This document shows positions 18,494-26,781 of a DNA stretch of 64,000 nucleotides, piece by piece (position 1 is the first letter of the stretch; every line of letters starts with the position of its first letter). This DNA is from Aerosticca soli (GTDB lineage: Bacteria; Pseudomonadota; Gammaproteobacteria; Xanthomonadales; Rhodanobacteraceae): the NCBI RefSeq assembly GCF_003967035.1, contig NZ_AP018560.1, positions 767,001 through 831,000 on the forward strand, in the 5' to 3' direction. The position numbers were made by a program, and so were the translations under genes. The notes below the pieces were generated by a model, which worked only from the letters and a program-made list of their open reading frames with translations, was not told the origin of the DNA and did no database searches.

Positions 18494-19420
18494 ATGAACG
18501 AGAGACCGGCAATGCACCAGGCGGGCGGGTTGTTCCACATGTTCGGCGGCCAACCCGGCATGCCGCTGCCGATCGGCGACCAGGCGGCCGGGCTCGGCCG
18601 GGCGGCGCGCCCGTGCCGCGCCATCGCGGTCACCGGCGGCAAGGGCGGGGTGGGCAAGACCACGGTGGCGGTGAACCTCGGCATGGCGCTCGCCCAGGCC
18701 GGGCGCGAGACGCTGCTGCTGGATGCCGACCTTGGCCTGGCCAACGTCGACGTGCTGCTCGGCCTCAGCCCGGGCCGCCATCTGGGCCACCTGCTCGACG
18801 GCACCGCCAGCCTGCCCGAACTCATCGTCGAGGCGCCGCACGGGCTCAAGATCATTCCCGCCGGCTCCGGCGCGCGGCGCCTGGCGCAGCTCGGCAACAC
18901 CGAGCACGCGGCGGTGATCCGCGCCTTCGACGAGCTGCCGCGGCCGCCCGAGTTCCTGCTGGTCGACACGGCCGCCGGCATTTCCGACGGCGTGGCGATG
19001 TTCGCCGCCGCCACCGACGAAGTGCTGCTGGTGGTCTGCGACGAACCGGCCTCGCTGACCGACGCCTACGCGATGATGAAAGTCTTGAGCCGCGACTTTG
19101 GCGTGCGCCGCTTCCGCATGCTGGCCAACATGGTGCGCCATGCCGGCGAGGCGCAGGCGCTGCACCAGAAGCTCTCGCGGGTGTGTGACCGCTTTCTCGA
19201 CATCAGCCTGGAATACGTGGGCTTGATTCCGCACGACGAGCGCCTGCGCCAGGCGATCCGCCGGCAAAGCGCGGTGGTGGACCTGTGGCCGGCCAGCCGC
19301 GCCGGCCAGGCATTCAAGCAATTGGCCCAGTCGGTCGATACATGGTGCGAACCCGCGCGCGCGGGCCGGGACCGCATCGCTTTCTTCGGCGGCCGGCCCG
19401 AACCGGTGACGGGGTGGTGA
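18494..19420 (+). CDS. flhG: Flagellar number regulator FlhG (FleN), MinD-like ATPase
   Basis: A 308-residue ParA/MinD-family ATPase that limits the number of polar flagella by restraining FlhF and FleQ. The deviant Walker A KGGVGKTT is at 50-57. The stretches LLDADLGLANVDVLLGLSPG and FLLVDTAAGISDGVAMFAAA are typical. The start at 18494 (MNERPAMHQAGG) is the first ATG after the flhF stop; 18512 is an alternative. An open frame reaching back to 18290 overlaps flhF and is rejected. fliA starts one base after the stop. Confidence 0.95.
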   Translation: MNERPAMHQAGGLFHMFGGQPGMPLPIGDQAAGLGRAARPCRAIAVTGGKGGVGKTTVAVNLGMALAQAGRETLLLDADLGLANVDVLLGLSPGRHLGHLLDGTASLPELIVEAPHGLKIIPAGSGARRLAQLGNTEHAAVIRAFDELPRPPEFLLVDTAAGISDGVAMFAAATDEVLLVVCDEPASLTDAYAMMKVLSRDFGVRRFRMLANMVRHAGEAQALHQKLSRVCDRFLDISLEYVGLIPHDERLRQAIRRQSAVVDLWPASRAGQAFKQLAQSVDTWCEPARAGRDRIAFFGGRPEPVTGW

Positions 19421-19421
19421 G

Positions 19422-20225
19422 ATGAGCGTGGCCTCGGAATATCTGCAGCTGCAAAAACAGAGCGCGGACGAGCTGGTGCGTCAACACGCACCGCTGGTGC
19501 GCCGTATCGCCTATCACCTGATGGGGCGGCTGCCGCCGAGCGTGGACGTCGGCGATCTGATCCAGGCCGGCATGATCGGCCTGCTGGAGGCGGCGCGGAA
19601 CTACGTCACCGACCGCGCGGCCAGTTTCGAGACCTATGCCGGCATCCGCATCCGCGGCGCCATGCTCGACGAGCTGCGCAAGAGCGACTGGACCCCGCGC
19701 TCGGTGCATCGCAAGGTGCGCGAGATGGCCGAGGTGGTGCGCCAGATCGAGATCGAGACCGGCGCCGATGCCGACGATGCCGAGGTGATGAAGCGGCTGG
19801 GCATGTCGCCGGAGGAATACCACGCCGCGCTGGCCGACGCCGCCAGCGCGCGGCTGCTCAGCCTGACCGCGCCGGACGAGGGCGAGGGCGCCGCGGCGCT
19901 GGAAGTGGCCGATCCGGATGGCCTCGGGCCGGCCGAGAGCATCGAGCAGGACGGCCTGCGCGAGGCGCTGATCGCCGCGATCGGCTCGCTGCCCGAGCGC
20001 GAGCAGCTGGTCATGTCGCTCTATTACGAGCAGGAGTTGAACTTGAAGGAGATCGGCGCCGTGCTCGGGGTCACCGAGTCGCGCGTGTGCCAGATCCACG
20101 GCCAGGCGGTCGTGCGCCTGCGTGCGCGCCTGGCCGGCTGGCGCGACGGCGGCGGCGACCTGGAATCGGGCGGTGGCAAGCCGAAAAAAACCGCCCGTCC
20201 GTCCTCCGGCGCCCCGCGACGATGA
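19422..20225 (+). CDS. fliA: Flagellar sigma factor FliA (sigma-28)
   Basis: A 267-residue sigma-70 family factor of the FliA subgroup. Region 2 contains [20 protein letters not shown] and [20 protein letters not shown]. Region 4 contains [20 protein letters not shown] and a helix-turn-helix ([20 protein letters not shown]). It should direct late genes. Three good FliA promoter matches are visible in this window (34865-34891, 46058-46084, 48910-48936). The anti-sigma FlgM is not encoded here. Confidence 0.96.
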   Translation: MSVASEYLQLQKQSADELVRQHAPLVRRIAYHLMGRLPPSVDVGDLIQAGMIGLLEAARNYVTDRAASFETYAGIRIRGAMLDELRKSDWTPRSVHRKVREMAEVVRQIEIETGADADDAEVMKRLGMSPEEYHAALADAASARLLSLTAPDEGEGAAALEVADPDGLGPAESIEQDGLREALIAAIGSLPEREQLVMSLYYEQELNLKEIGAVLGVTESRVCQIHGQAVVRLRARLAGWRDGGGDLESGGGKPKKTARPSSGAPRR

Positions 20226-20259
20226 CCGCTTCCCCCTTGCCCTTAAAACCCGAGGAAAC

Positions 20260-20667
20260 ATGGACAAGAACCTGAAGATCCTCGTGGTGGACGATTTCTC
20301 CACCATGCGGCGCATCATCCGCAACCTGCTGGTCGAGCTCGGTTTCAGCAATCCGCTGATCCAGGAGGCCGACGACGGCAACAGCGCGCTGGCGTTGCTG
20401 CGCAACCAGCCGTTCGATCTGGTGATCACCGACTGGAACATGCCCAACATGACCGGCATCGACCTGCTGCGCGCGATCCGTGCGGAGCCCGCGCTCAAGG
20501 CGTTGCCGGTGCTGATGGTCACCGCCGAGAACAACCGCGACCAGATCATCGCCGCCGCCCAGGCCGGCGTGAACGGCTACATCGTCAAGCCCTTCACCGC
20601 GGTCACCCTGGAAGAAAAACTCACCCGCATCTTCGAGCGCATCGCCGCCAGCGGAGCCAGCGCATGA
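20260..20667 (+). CDS. cheY: Chemotaxis response regulator CheY (flagellar)
   Basis: A 135-residue single-domain receiver. The acidic pair is in [12 protein letters not shown], the phosphoacceptor Asp in [18 protein letters not shown], and the conserved Thr and Lys in LMVTAEN and YIVKPF. It binds FliM when phosphorylated. The start at 20260 follows GAGGAAA at a good distance. It overlaps cheZ by 4 bases, pairing the regulator with its phosphatase. A second CheY lies at 46492-46854. Confidence 0.95.
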   Translation: MDKNLKILVVDDFSTMRRIIRNLLVELGFSNPLIQEADDGNSALALLRNQPFDLVITDWNMPNMTGIDLLRAIRAEPALKALPVLMVTAENNRDQIIAAAQAGVNGYIVKPFTAVTLEEKLTRIFERIAASGASA

Positions 20668-21311
20668 ACACGCCCGTCCTGCCCAGCATCGACCATACCC
20701 ATCTGCCGCCCGAACTGCGCGCGCTGCTCGACAGTCCCGACGGCGCCGCCTTCGAGGCCGCGCTGGACCGCCTGGTGCGCCAGCGCGAACAGCAGCTCTT
20801 CCGCGCACTCGGCCTGCTCGCCCGCGACCTGCACGAGGCGGTGCGCCGGCTCGGCAGTGAACTGGCCCAGGAAGGCGTGCCCGGCAGCGTTGCCGACGCC
20901 CGCCGGCACTTGAACGACGTGCTGGAAATGAGCGCGCAGGCCGCGCACCGCAGCATCGACTTCGCCGAACGCATGCGTCCGGAGGCCGAGGCGCTGGCCG
21001 CCAATGCGCGCGAGGTGCTGGCCTTCACCGACAGCCCCACCGATCCGGCCGCGGTGCTCGCGCGCCAGGCCGGCGACTTCGCCGAGCGCTGCAGCCAGGG
21101 GCTGGCCGACATGGTCATGGCGCAGTCCTGGCAGGACCTGTCCGGGCAGCGCATCCAGAAGGTGGTCGATTTCATCGGCAGCGTGGAGAGCGCCCTCCTG
21201 GAGCTGGTGCAGCTCACCGGGGCGCTGGCCGGCGGCGAACCGGCGCGTGCGGCCCAGCGCATCTCCAGCCAGGAAGAAGCCGACCGCCTGCTCAGCGAGT
21301 TCGGTTTCTGA
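20664..21311 (+). CDS. cheZ: CheY-P phosphatase CheZ
   Basis: A 215-residue, mostly helical protein. The catalytic segment [20 protein letters not shown] carries the CheZ active-site Gln. The C-terminal peptide [12 protein letters not shown] matches the CheY-docking tail of CheZ. It speeds removal of phosphate from CheY. It lies between cheY and cheA, as in Pseudomonas and other polar-flagellate gammaproteobacteria. Confidence 0.94.
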   Translation: MNTPVLPSIDHTHLPPELRALLDSPDGAAFEAALDRLVRQREQQLFRALGLLARDLHEAVRRLGSELAQEGVPGSVADARRHLNDVLEMSAQAAHRSIDFAERMRPEAEALAANAREVLAFTDSPTDPAAVLARQAGDFAERCSQGLADMVMAQSWQDLSGQRIQKVVDFIGSVESALLELVQLTGALAGGEPARAAQRISSQEEADRLLSEFGF

Positions 21312-21321
21312 CGGCGCGCGC

Positions 21322-23256
21322 ATGGACCCGAGCCTGGATGGCGAACTGCGCGCGGATTTCCTGCTCGAGGCCCGGGAGCTCACCGAGCGCCTGGGCGAGC
21401 AGCTGGTGGCGCTGGAAGCCACCCCGCGCGACGGCGAGCTGCTGAACGCGGTATTCCGCGCGTTCCACACCCTCAAGGGCGGCGCCGGCTTCCTCGGCCT
21501 CCAGCCGATGGTCGAGCTGTGCCATCACGCCGAGGATCTGCTCAACGCCGCGCGCAACGGCGCCCTGGTGCTCGATGCCGCGCAGATGGATGCCCTGCTG
21601 GCCGCGCTGGACCGGCTGGACGGCATGCTCGCCGCGCTCGGCGCCGGGGCGGCGCTGGAGCCCCCGCCGGCCGAGCTGCTCGAACGCCTGCGTCCGGGCG
21701 CCGCGCCGCCGGCTGCCGCACCGGTCGCCGCACCCGCGCCGGCACCGGCACCGGCACCGGCACCGGCACCGGCACCGGCGGCGAATGGCGGCATCGACGA
21801 TCAGGAGTTCGAGGCGCTGCTCGACAGCCTCTACGGCAAGGCCGCGCCCGGCACGGTCGAGCCGGCGCCCTTGCCGGCCTCCGTCCCCGCCGCCGCGCCC
21901 TCTGCCGGTGCCGCGCCGATCGCCGACGATGAGTTCGAGGCCCTGCTCGACCAGCTGCACGGCAAGGGCGGGGCACCCGGGGCGGTTCCGTCTGCAGCGC
22001 CGCCCGCGCCTGCGCCCGTGCCGCCGTCTGCGCCGGTCGCCGCGCCTGCGCCTGCGCCCGCCGCGGCGGCGGCCCATCCGCCGGCGGAAAGCACCGTGCG
22101 CGTGGACACTGCGCGGCTGGACAATCTGGTCAATCAGGCCGGCGAGTTGCTGCTGGTCCGCAACCGCGTGCAGCGGCTGGCCGCCCGCGCCGGCGACGAG
22201 TCGCTCAACGATGCCGCCGGCGAGCTGGACCGCGTGGCCGACGAACTGCAGGGCGCCGTGCTCGGCATGCGCATGCAGCCGGTCGGGCGCCTGTTCCAGC
22301 GTTTCCCGCGCATCGTGCGCGACCTCTCCCGCCAGCTCGGCAAGGAGGTCGAGCTGGTGCTCGAAGGCGAGGACACCGAGCTCGACCGCAGTCTGGTCGA
22401 GGCGCTGGCCGATCCGATGGTGCACCTGGTCCGCAATGCGCTCGACCACGGCCTCGAACGGCCCGAGGAGCGCGAGCGCGCCGGCAAGCCGCGCAAGGGC
22501 GTGCTGCGCCTGGCGGCGAGCCAGCGCGGCGAGCGCATCGTGATCACGGTGGGCGACGACGGTCGCGGCATGGACCCGGAACTCCTGCGCCGCAAGGCGG
22601 TGGAAAAGGGCCTGCTGGATGCCGCGCAGGCGGCCCGGCTCAGCGAAACGGAGTGTTACGAGCTCATCTTCCGGCCGGGTTTTTCCACCGCGGCCAAGGT
22701 GTCGGACATCTCCGGCCGCGGCGTGGGCATGGACGTGGTCAAGACGCGCATGGCCGAGCTCGGCGGCACCTTGCAGGTGCGTTCGAAACTCGGCCAGGGC
22801 ACCGAGCTCGAGCTTGCCGTGCCGCTCACCCTGGCGATCCTGCGCGTGCTGATGGTGCACGTCGGCGGCCGTCTGTTCGCGTTGCCGCTGGCCAACGTCG
22901 AGGAAGTGTTCGAGCTCGCCGCAGGCCAGGACCGTCCGCTGGACGGACGCATCGTCGCCGCGCACCGCGGCCGCGCGCTGCCGCTGGCCGACCTGGCCGG
23001 CTGGGCCGGGGTGAACGCCCGCGGCCGGCACGTCGTCGTGCTGCACGTCGGCCACCAGCGCTTCGGCTGCCTGGTGCACGAGGTGCTCGGCCGCGAGGAC
23101 GTCATGGTCAAGCCGCTCGGCCACCTGTTCGACGGCGTGCCCGGCGTCGCCGGCGCCACCATCACCGGCGACGGCCGGCTGGCGCTGGTGCTCGACCTCG
23201 CCGGGCTGATCGACCGCGACGGCCAGCTGCTCGATGCCCTGCGGATCTGCGCCTGA
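21322..23256 (+). CDS. cheA: Chemotaxis histidine kinase CheA (flagellar system)
   Basis: A 644-residue kinase with an Hpt domain (phospho-His 49, in FHTLKGGAGFLG), a long low-complexity linker, a dimerisation domain, an HATPase domain (HLVRNALDHGLE; GRGVGMDVVKTRM) and a CheW-like domain. The linker has a (Pro-Ala) run coded by a hexanucleotide repeat, and two copies of an EFEALLDxLxGK motif (158-173 and 200-215). The start at 21322 gives a normal Hpt domain; longer in-frame readings overlap cheZ. Its stop overlaps motC. Confidence 0.94.
   Translation: MDPSLDGELRADFLLEARELTERLGEQLVALEATPRDGELLNAVFRAFHTLKGGAGFLGLQPMVELCHHAEDLLNAARNGALVLDAAQMDALLAALDRLDGMLAALGAGAALEPPPAELLERLRPGAAPPAAAPVAAPAPAPAPAPAPAPAPAANGGIDDQEFEALLDSLYGKAAPGTVEPAPLPASVPAAAPSAGAAPIADDEFEALLDQLHGKGGAPGAVPSAAPPAPAPVPPSAPVAAPAPAPAAAAAHPPAESTVRVDTARLDNLVNQAGELLLVRNRVQRLAARAGDESLNDAAGELDRVADELQGAVLGMRMQPVGRLFQRFPRIVRDLSRQLGKEVELVLEGEDTELDRSLVEALADPMVHLVRNALDHGLERPEERERAGKPRKGVLRLAASQRGERIVITVGDDGRGMDPELLRRKAVEKGLLDAAQAARLSETECYELIFRPGFSTAAKVSDISGRGVGMDVVKTRMAELGGTLQVRSKLGQGTELELAVPLTLAILRVLMVHVGGRLFALPLANVEEVFELAAGQDRPLDGRIVAAHRGRALPLADLAGWAGVNARGRHVVVLHVGHQRFGCLVHEVLGREDVMVKPLGHLFDGVPGVAGATITGDGRLALVLDLAGLIDRDGQLLDALRICA
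21739..21780 (+). repeat. Hexanucleotide repeat (CCGGCA)x6 plus CCGGCG in cheA
   Basis: Six exact CCGGCA units followed by one CCGGCG code for a Pro-Ala run in the CheA linker. Slippage by whole units keeps the reading frame, so copy number could vary among strains without breaking the kinase. It would change only the linker length between the phosphotransfer domain and the first EFEALLD motif. Confidence 0.9.
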
Positions 23257-23996
23257 TGGACATCGTCAGCATCATCGGCACGGTGCTGGCCTTCGTGGTC
23301 ATCATCGTCGGCACCATCCTCAAGGGCTCGACGATCGATGCGCTGTTCAACCCGGCGGCGTTCGTGATCGTGTTCGTCGGCACCTTCGCCGCGCTGCTGG
23401 TGCAGACGCCGGGGGCGGTGCTCAGGCGCGCGCTCGGCATGCTGCCGATGATCTACAAGCCGCCGCGCCTGGAGCCGGACAACCTCATCGCGCGCATCGT
23501 CGGCTGGAGCGAGATCTCGCGCCGGCAGGGTCTGCTCGGCCTCGAGCCGCAGATCGACGCCGAGCCCGATGCCTTCATCGGCAAGGGGCTGCAGCTCTTG
23601 GTCGACGGCGGCGAGCCGGAGATGATCCGCAGTGTGCTGGAGGTCGAGCTCGAGGCGCGCGAACACAGCGACATGCTGGCCGCGCGGGTGTTCGAGAACG
23701 CCGGCACCTATTCGCCGACCATGGGCATCATCGGCGCGGTCATGGGGCTCATGGCGGTGATGCAGAACCTCGCCGATCCGAGCAAGCTCGGCCACGGCAT
23801 CGCCGCCGCCTTCGTCGCCACCATCTACGGCGTGGCGCTGGCCAATTTGCTGATGCTGCCGATGGCGGCGCGACTCAAGGGCCTGATCCGCGCGCAGTCG
23901 CAGATCCGGCTGATCCTGATCGAGGGGCTGGTGTCGATCGCCCGTGGCGAGAATCCCCGCCAGATCGAGGCCCGGCTCAAGGGTTACCTGGCATGA
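23256..23996 (+). CDS. motC: Flagellar stator protein MotC (MotA/PomA type)
   Basis: A 246-residue proton- or sodium-channel stator subunit with four transmembrane helices (about 1-22, 26-50, 150-172 and 180-205). Between helices 2 and 3 lies the cytoplasmic loop that touches FliG (LEVELEAREHSDMLAARVFE). The signature GTYSPTMGIIGAVMGLMAVM is clear. The ATG shares the last base of the cheA stop. It pairs with motD, as in the MotCD stator of Pseudomonas. A MotAB pair, if present, lies outside the window. Confidence 0.94.
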   Translation: MDIVSIIGTVLAFVVIIVGTILKGSTIDALFNPAAFVIVFVGTFAALLVQTPGAVLRRALGMLPMIYKPPRLEPDNLIARIVGWSEISRRQGLLGLEPQIDAEPDAFIGKGLQLLVDGGEPEMIRSVLEVELEAREHSDMLAARVFENAGTYSPTMGIIGAVMGLMAVMQNLADPSKLGHGIAAAFVATIYGVALANLLMLPMAARLKGLIRAQSQIRLILIEGLVSIARGENPRQIEARLKGYLA

Positions 23997-24961
23997 AACG
24001 CAGGCTGGACGGCGAGGAACACGTCAATCACGAGCGCTGGGCGATTCCCTACGCCGACCTGATGACCCTGCTGCTCGCCTTCTTCGTGGTGATGTACGCG
24101 GTCTCGGTGGTCAACGAAGGCAAGTACCGGGTGATGTCCGAGTCGATCATCGAAGCCTTCCACGGCAACAGCCGTGCGATGACGCCGCCGGCGGGCGAGG
24201 AGACGCCGCGCGTGGCGCCGCCCAATCCGCCCACCGCGCGGCCGGGCACCGCCGGCGTGCCGATTCCCGCGCCGATCCCGTTGCGGCCGATGCCGCGCGG
24301 CAACGCCGCGGAACGGCGGCCGGCCGCCGATTCGCCGCAGCAGCAGAACTTGCGGCGCATCGAAGACCAGGTCCAACAGGCCATGCGGCCGCTGATCGAC
24401 CGCAACCTCATCGCGGTGCGGCGCAACGAGAACTGGCTGGAGATCGAGATCCGCACCGACATCCTGTTTCCCAGCGGCACCGCGCAGGTGCATCCTTCCG
24501 CGCAGGCGGTGCTGGATCAGCTGGCCGGCATCCTCGCCGGCTTCGACAATCCGCTGCGGATCGAGGGCTACACCGACGACAAGCCGATCAATACGGCCGT
24601 CTATCCGTCCAATTGGGAGCTGTCGGCGGCGCGCGCGGCCACCGTGGCGCGACTGTTCGCCGAGCATGGCGTCGACCCCAAGCGGCTCGGCATCATCGGC
24701 TGGGGCGAGTACCGGCCGACCGCCGACAACGCCACCGCCGAGGGACGCAACCGCAACCGCCGCGTGCTGGTGGTGGTGCTGAGCGACGACAAGGCGCCGG
24801 CGCGCTTCTACAGTGCGGCGCAGACGGCCGCCGACGGTGCGGCCGGCAAGGCGGGCGGCGCGGCCGCCGCGGCGGACAGGGCCGAGGCCACGCCCGGCGC
24901 CACCGCACCACCGACAATCACGGTCACGGCGAGCCCACAGGGCGAAGGAGGGCGGCGGTGA
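23993..24961 (+). CDS. motD: Flagellar stator protein MotD (MotB type)
   Basis: A 322-residue protein. The single transmembrane helix (about 16-40) carries the ion-binding Asp 22 in YADLMTLLLAFFVVMYAVSV. A Pro-rich linker follows, and an OmpA-like peptidoglycan-binding domain (about 145-275) contains IEGYTDDKPI and NWELSAARAATVARLF. An extra Ala-rich tail of about 45 residues ends the protein. It overlaps motC by 4 bases and cheW by 4 bases (GTGA). Confidence 0.94.
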   Translation: MKRRLDGEEHVNHERWAIPYADLMTLLLAFFVVMYAVSVVNEGKYRVMSESIIEAFHGNSRAMTPPAGEETPRVAPPNPPTARPGTAGVPIPAPIPLRPMPRGNAAERRPAADSPQQQNLRRIEDQVQQAMRPLIDRNLIAVRRNENWLEIEIRTDILFPSGTAQVHPSAQAVLDQLAGILAGFDNPLRIEGYTDDKPINTAVYPSNWELSAARAATVARLFAEHGVDPKRLGIIGWGEYRPTADNATAEGRNRNRRVLVVVLSDDKAPARFYSAAQTAADGAAGKAGGAAAAADRAEATPGATAPPTITVTASPQGEGGRR

Positions 24962-25413
24962 ATATCGCGAACGAACGTCCCGACATGGCCAGGCGCTGGC
25001 TTTCGTTCCGCCTGGCCGGGCAGGACTATGCGGCCCCGCTCGCCGAAGTGAGCGAGGTGATCCGTCCCGGGGCATGCCTGCCGGTGCCCGGTGCGGCGCC
25101 CGATCTCATCGGCATCTATCCGTTGCGCGGACGCATCGTGCCGGTCATGGACGGACGTCGGCGGCTCGGCCTGCCGCCGGCGGAGCTGGGTGATGACACG
25201 CGCGCCCGCGTGGTGGTGCTCAACCCGGAGCAGCAGTGGATCGGCCTGCGCGTGGACGCCGTCGGCGACCTCATCGACGCCGATCCGGAGGCGATCGCGC
25301 CGCCGCCGGCCGACCGCGAGCGGCGGGCGGACGATCCGGTCTGCGGCGTGTTGAGCCTGCCGCAGGCCTTCATCGCGCTCTTGGACGTGCGCCGGCTGTG
25401 CCGGCTGCCGTGA
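24958..25413 (+). CDS. cheW: CheW-like chemotaxis coupling protein
   Basis: A 151-residue protein made of one CheW domain (about 11-150; WLSFRLAGQDYAAPLAEVSE, then GIYPLRGRIVPVMDGRRRLG). It should couple receptors to the flagellar CheA. The start is GTG at 24958, overlapping the motD stop as GTGA. A perfect AAGGAGG seven bases before it decides this choice. In Pseudomonas a ParA-like protein and a second CheW-like protein (ParP) lie here too; neither is seen. A second CheW is at 48976-49482. Confidence 0.88.
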   Translation: MNIANERPDMARRWLSFRLAGQDYAAPLAEVSEVIRPGACLPVPGAAPDLIGIYPLRGRIVPVMDGRRRLGLPPAELGDDTRARVVVLNPEQQWIGLRVDAVGDLIDADPEAIAPPPADRERRADDPVCGVLSLPQAFIALLDVRRLCRLP

Positions 25414-25655
25414 GCGCCGCGCGAGCGAAACCTTCGCCGTTCCGGCGGCACGGTGTTTCGCCGAGGGGCGTGAGCGAAGGACCCAGGGGAAATACTAAAA
25501 AAACGGCTCTTCACCCAACGCCGGGGCAGGCCCTCCGGTTGAATTTGGGTTCTTCTCCCAACTGCGGCGCGGTATACGCGCAGCACTTCATGCCTCAGGG
25601 ACTTGCGTCCTCAAGGCATGCCGGGGCCATCCTGCCCCGGACAGGAAGCGCTTCC
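25414..25655. other. Convergent intergenic region with several inverted repeats
   Basis: This 242-bp gap lies between the end of cheW (+) and the end of the ABC permease (-). No gene is seen. It contains CAACGCCGG..CCGGTTG (about 25515-25540), TTGGG..CCCAA (about 25544-25560), and two tight hairpins at 25589-25640. One or more of these probably act as terminators for the converging operons, but none has a clear T-run. Confidence 0.5.
25589..25640. repeat. Paired hairpins resembling a REP-type element
   Basis: The first hairpin has arms at 25589-25602 and 25607-25620 (CATGCCT..GGAC / GTCC..AGGCATG) with loop TTGC. The second is CCGGGGC (25621-25627) with GCCCCGG (25634-25640). The second hairpin and the bases after it (CTGCCCCGGACAGGAAGCGC) resemble the palindrome at 55513-55548 (CTGCCCCAGACAGGCCGCGC). 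The two are probably members of one dispersed family. Confidence 0.5.
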
Positions 25656-26777
25656 CTAGGCCATGGTCGCGATGGTGCGGCGAAAGCGCGCCAGGGTGAG
25701 CGCGAACAACACGCCGCCGATCAGCGCCAGCGCCAGGAATTGCGGCCAGACCACGGCCAGCCCGGCACCGCGGTAGAGGATGGCCTGGGCCAGCATGATG
25801 AAATGCGTGTTCGGTGCCGCCAGCATCAGGTCCTGCACCAGCACCGGCATGCTCTCGCGCGGGGTGGAGCCGCCGGAAAGCATCTGCAGCGGCATCAGCA
25901 CCAGCATCAGGAGCAGCGCGAACTGCGGCATCGAGCGGGCGATGGTGGCAAGGAAGATGCCCATCGAGGTGGTCGCGAACAGGTGCAGCGCGGCGCCGGC
26001 CATGAACAGCGCCAGCGAGCCCTGGATGGGCACGCCCAGCCAGCCGCGGACGACCAGCACCATCGACACCGCGCTGGCGGCGAGCACCACCAGGCCCATC
26101 GACCACACCTTGCTCGCCATGATCTCGAACGGCGTCACCGGCATCACCAGCAGGTGTTCCACCGTGCCGTGCTCGCGCTCGCGGATCAGCGCCGCGCCGG
26201 TCAGCACGATGGAGAGCAAGGTCACGTGGTTGACCACCTGCATGATCGCGCCGAACCAGGATTTGTTGAGCTCCGGGTTGAAACGCACGCGCAGGGCCAG
26301 ATCGACCGGCAGCAGGTCCTGCGCGCGGTAGCGCCTGACGAAATCGTTGACCTGCCCGCTGACGATGTTCTGCACGTAGCCGCTGCCGGTGAAGGCCTGG
26401 GTCATGCGGGTGGCATCGACGTTGAGCTGGATCGCCGGCTGGCGCCCGGCCAGCACGTCGCGCTGGAATTCCGGTGGAATGTCGAGCGCAAAGGTGTCCA
26501 GGCCCGCGTCCATGCGCCGGTCCATCTCGGCCTGGTCGATCAGTTCGGGACGCTTGAAATAGGGCGGCTGGAAGGCATCGACGATGCGCCAGGACAGCGG
26601 CGAGCGGTCCTCGTTGACGATCGAGATCGGCGCCTTGTTGAGCGTCTCGGGCAGCGCCTTGGCGGTGGTGTGCACCGAGAAGGTGAACGCCCAGGCGATC
26701 AGCACCAGCATCATCGGGTCGCGGATCAGGCTGACCAGCTCCTTGAGCCCCAGGTACCACACGTTGGCAGCGCGCAC
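25656..26777 (-). CDS. yhhJ: ABC-2 type permease (YhhJ-like)
   Basis: A 373-residue inner-membrane permease of the ABC-2 family. It has one N-terminal transmembrane helix (about 17-37), a large extracytoplasmic domain (about 40-170) and five or six C-terminal helices. The family signature REREHGTVEHLLVMPVTPFE is clear. It should form a drug- or metabolite-export complex with the double-ATPase protein encoded just upstream. The order YhiI-type HlyD, RbbA, YhhJ is the same as in the Escherichia coli yhiI-rbbA-yhhJ operon. The substrate is unknown. Confidence 0.88.
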   Translation of the reverse strand: MRAANVWYLGLKELVSLIRDPMMLVLIAWAFTFSVHTTAKALPETLNKAPISIVNEDRSPLSWRIVDAFQPPYFKRPELIDQAEMDRRMDAGLDTFALDIPPEFQRDVLAGRQPAIQLNVDATRMTQAFTGSGYVQNIVSGQVNDFVRRYRAQDLLPVDLALRVRFNPELNKSWFGAIMQVVNHVTLLSIVLTGAALIREREHGTVEHLLVMPVTPFEIMASKVWSMGLVVLAASAVSMVLVVRGWLGVPIQGSLALFMAGAALHLFATTSMGIFLATIARSMPQFALLLMLVLMPLQMLSGGSTPRESMPVLVQDLMLAAPNTHFIMLAQAILYRGAGLAVVWPQFLALALIGGVLFALTLARFRRTIATMA

Positions 26778-26781
26778 GGGT

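Noticed and set aside
21739-21780. Repeat array as CRISPR or tandem regulatory repeat
   Set aside because: It is an in-frame coding microsatellite for Pro-Ala in cheA, without spacers.
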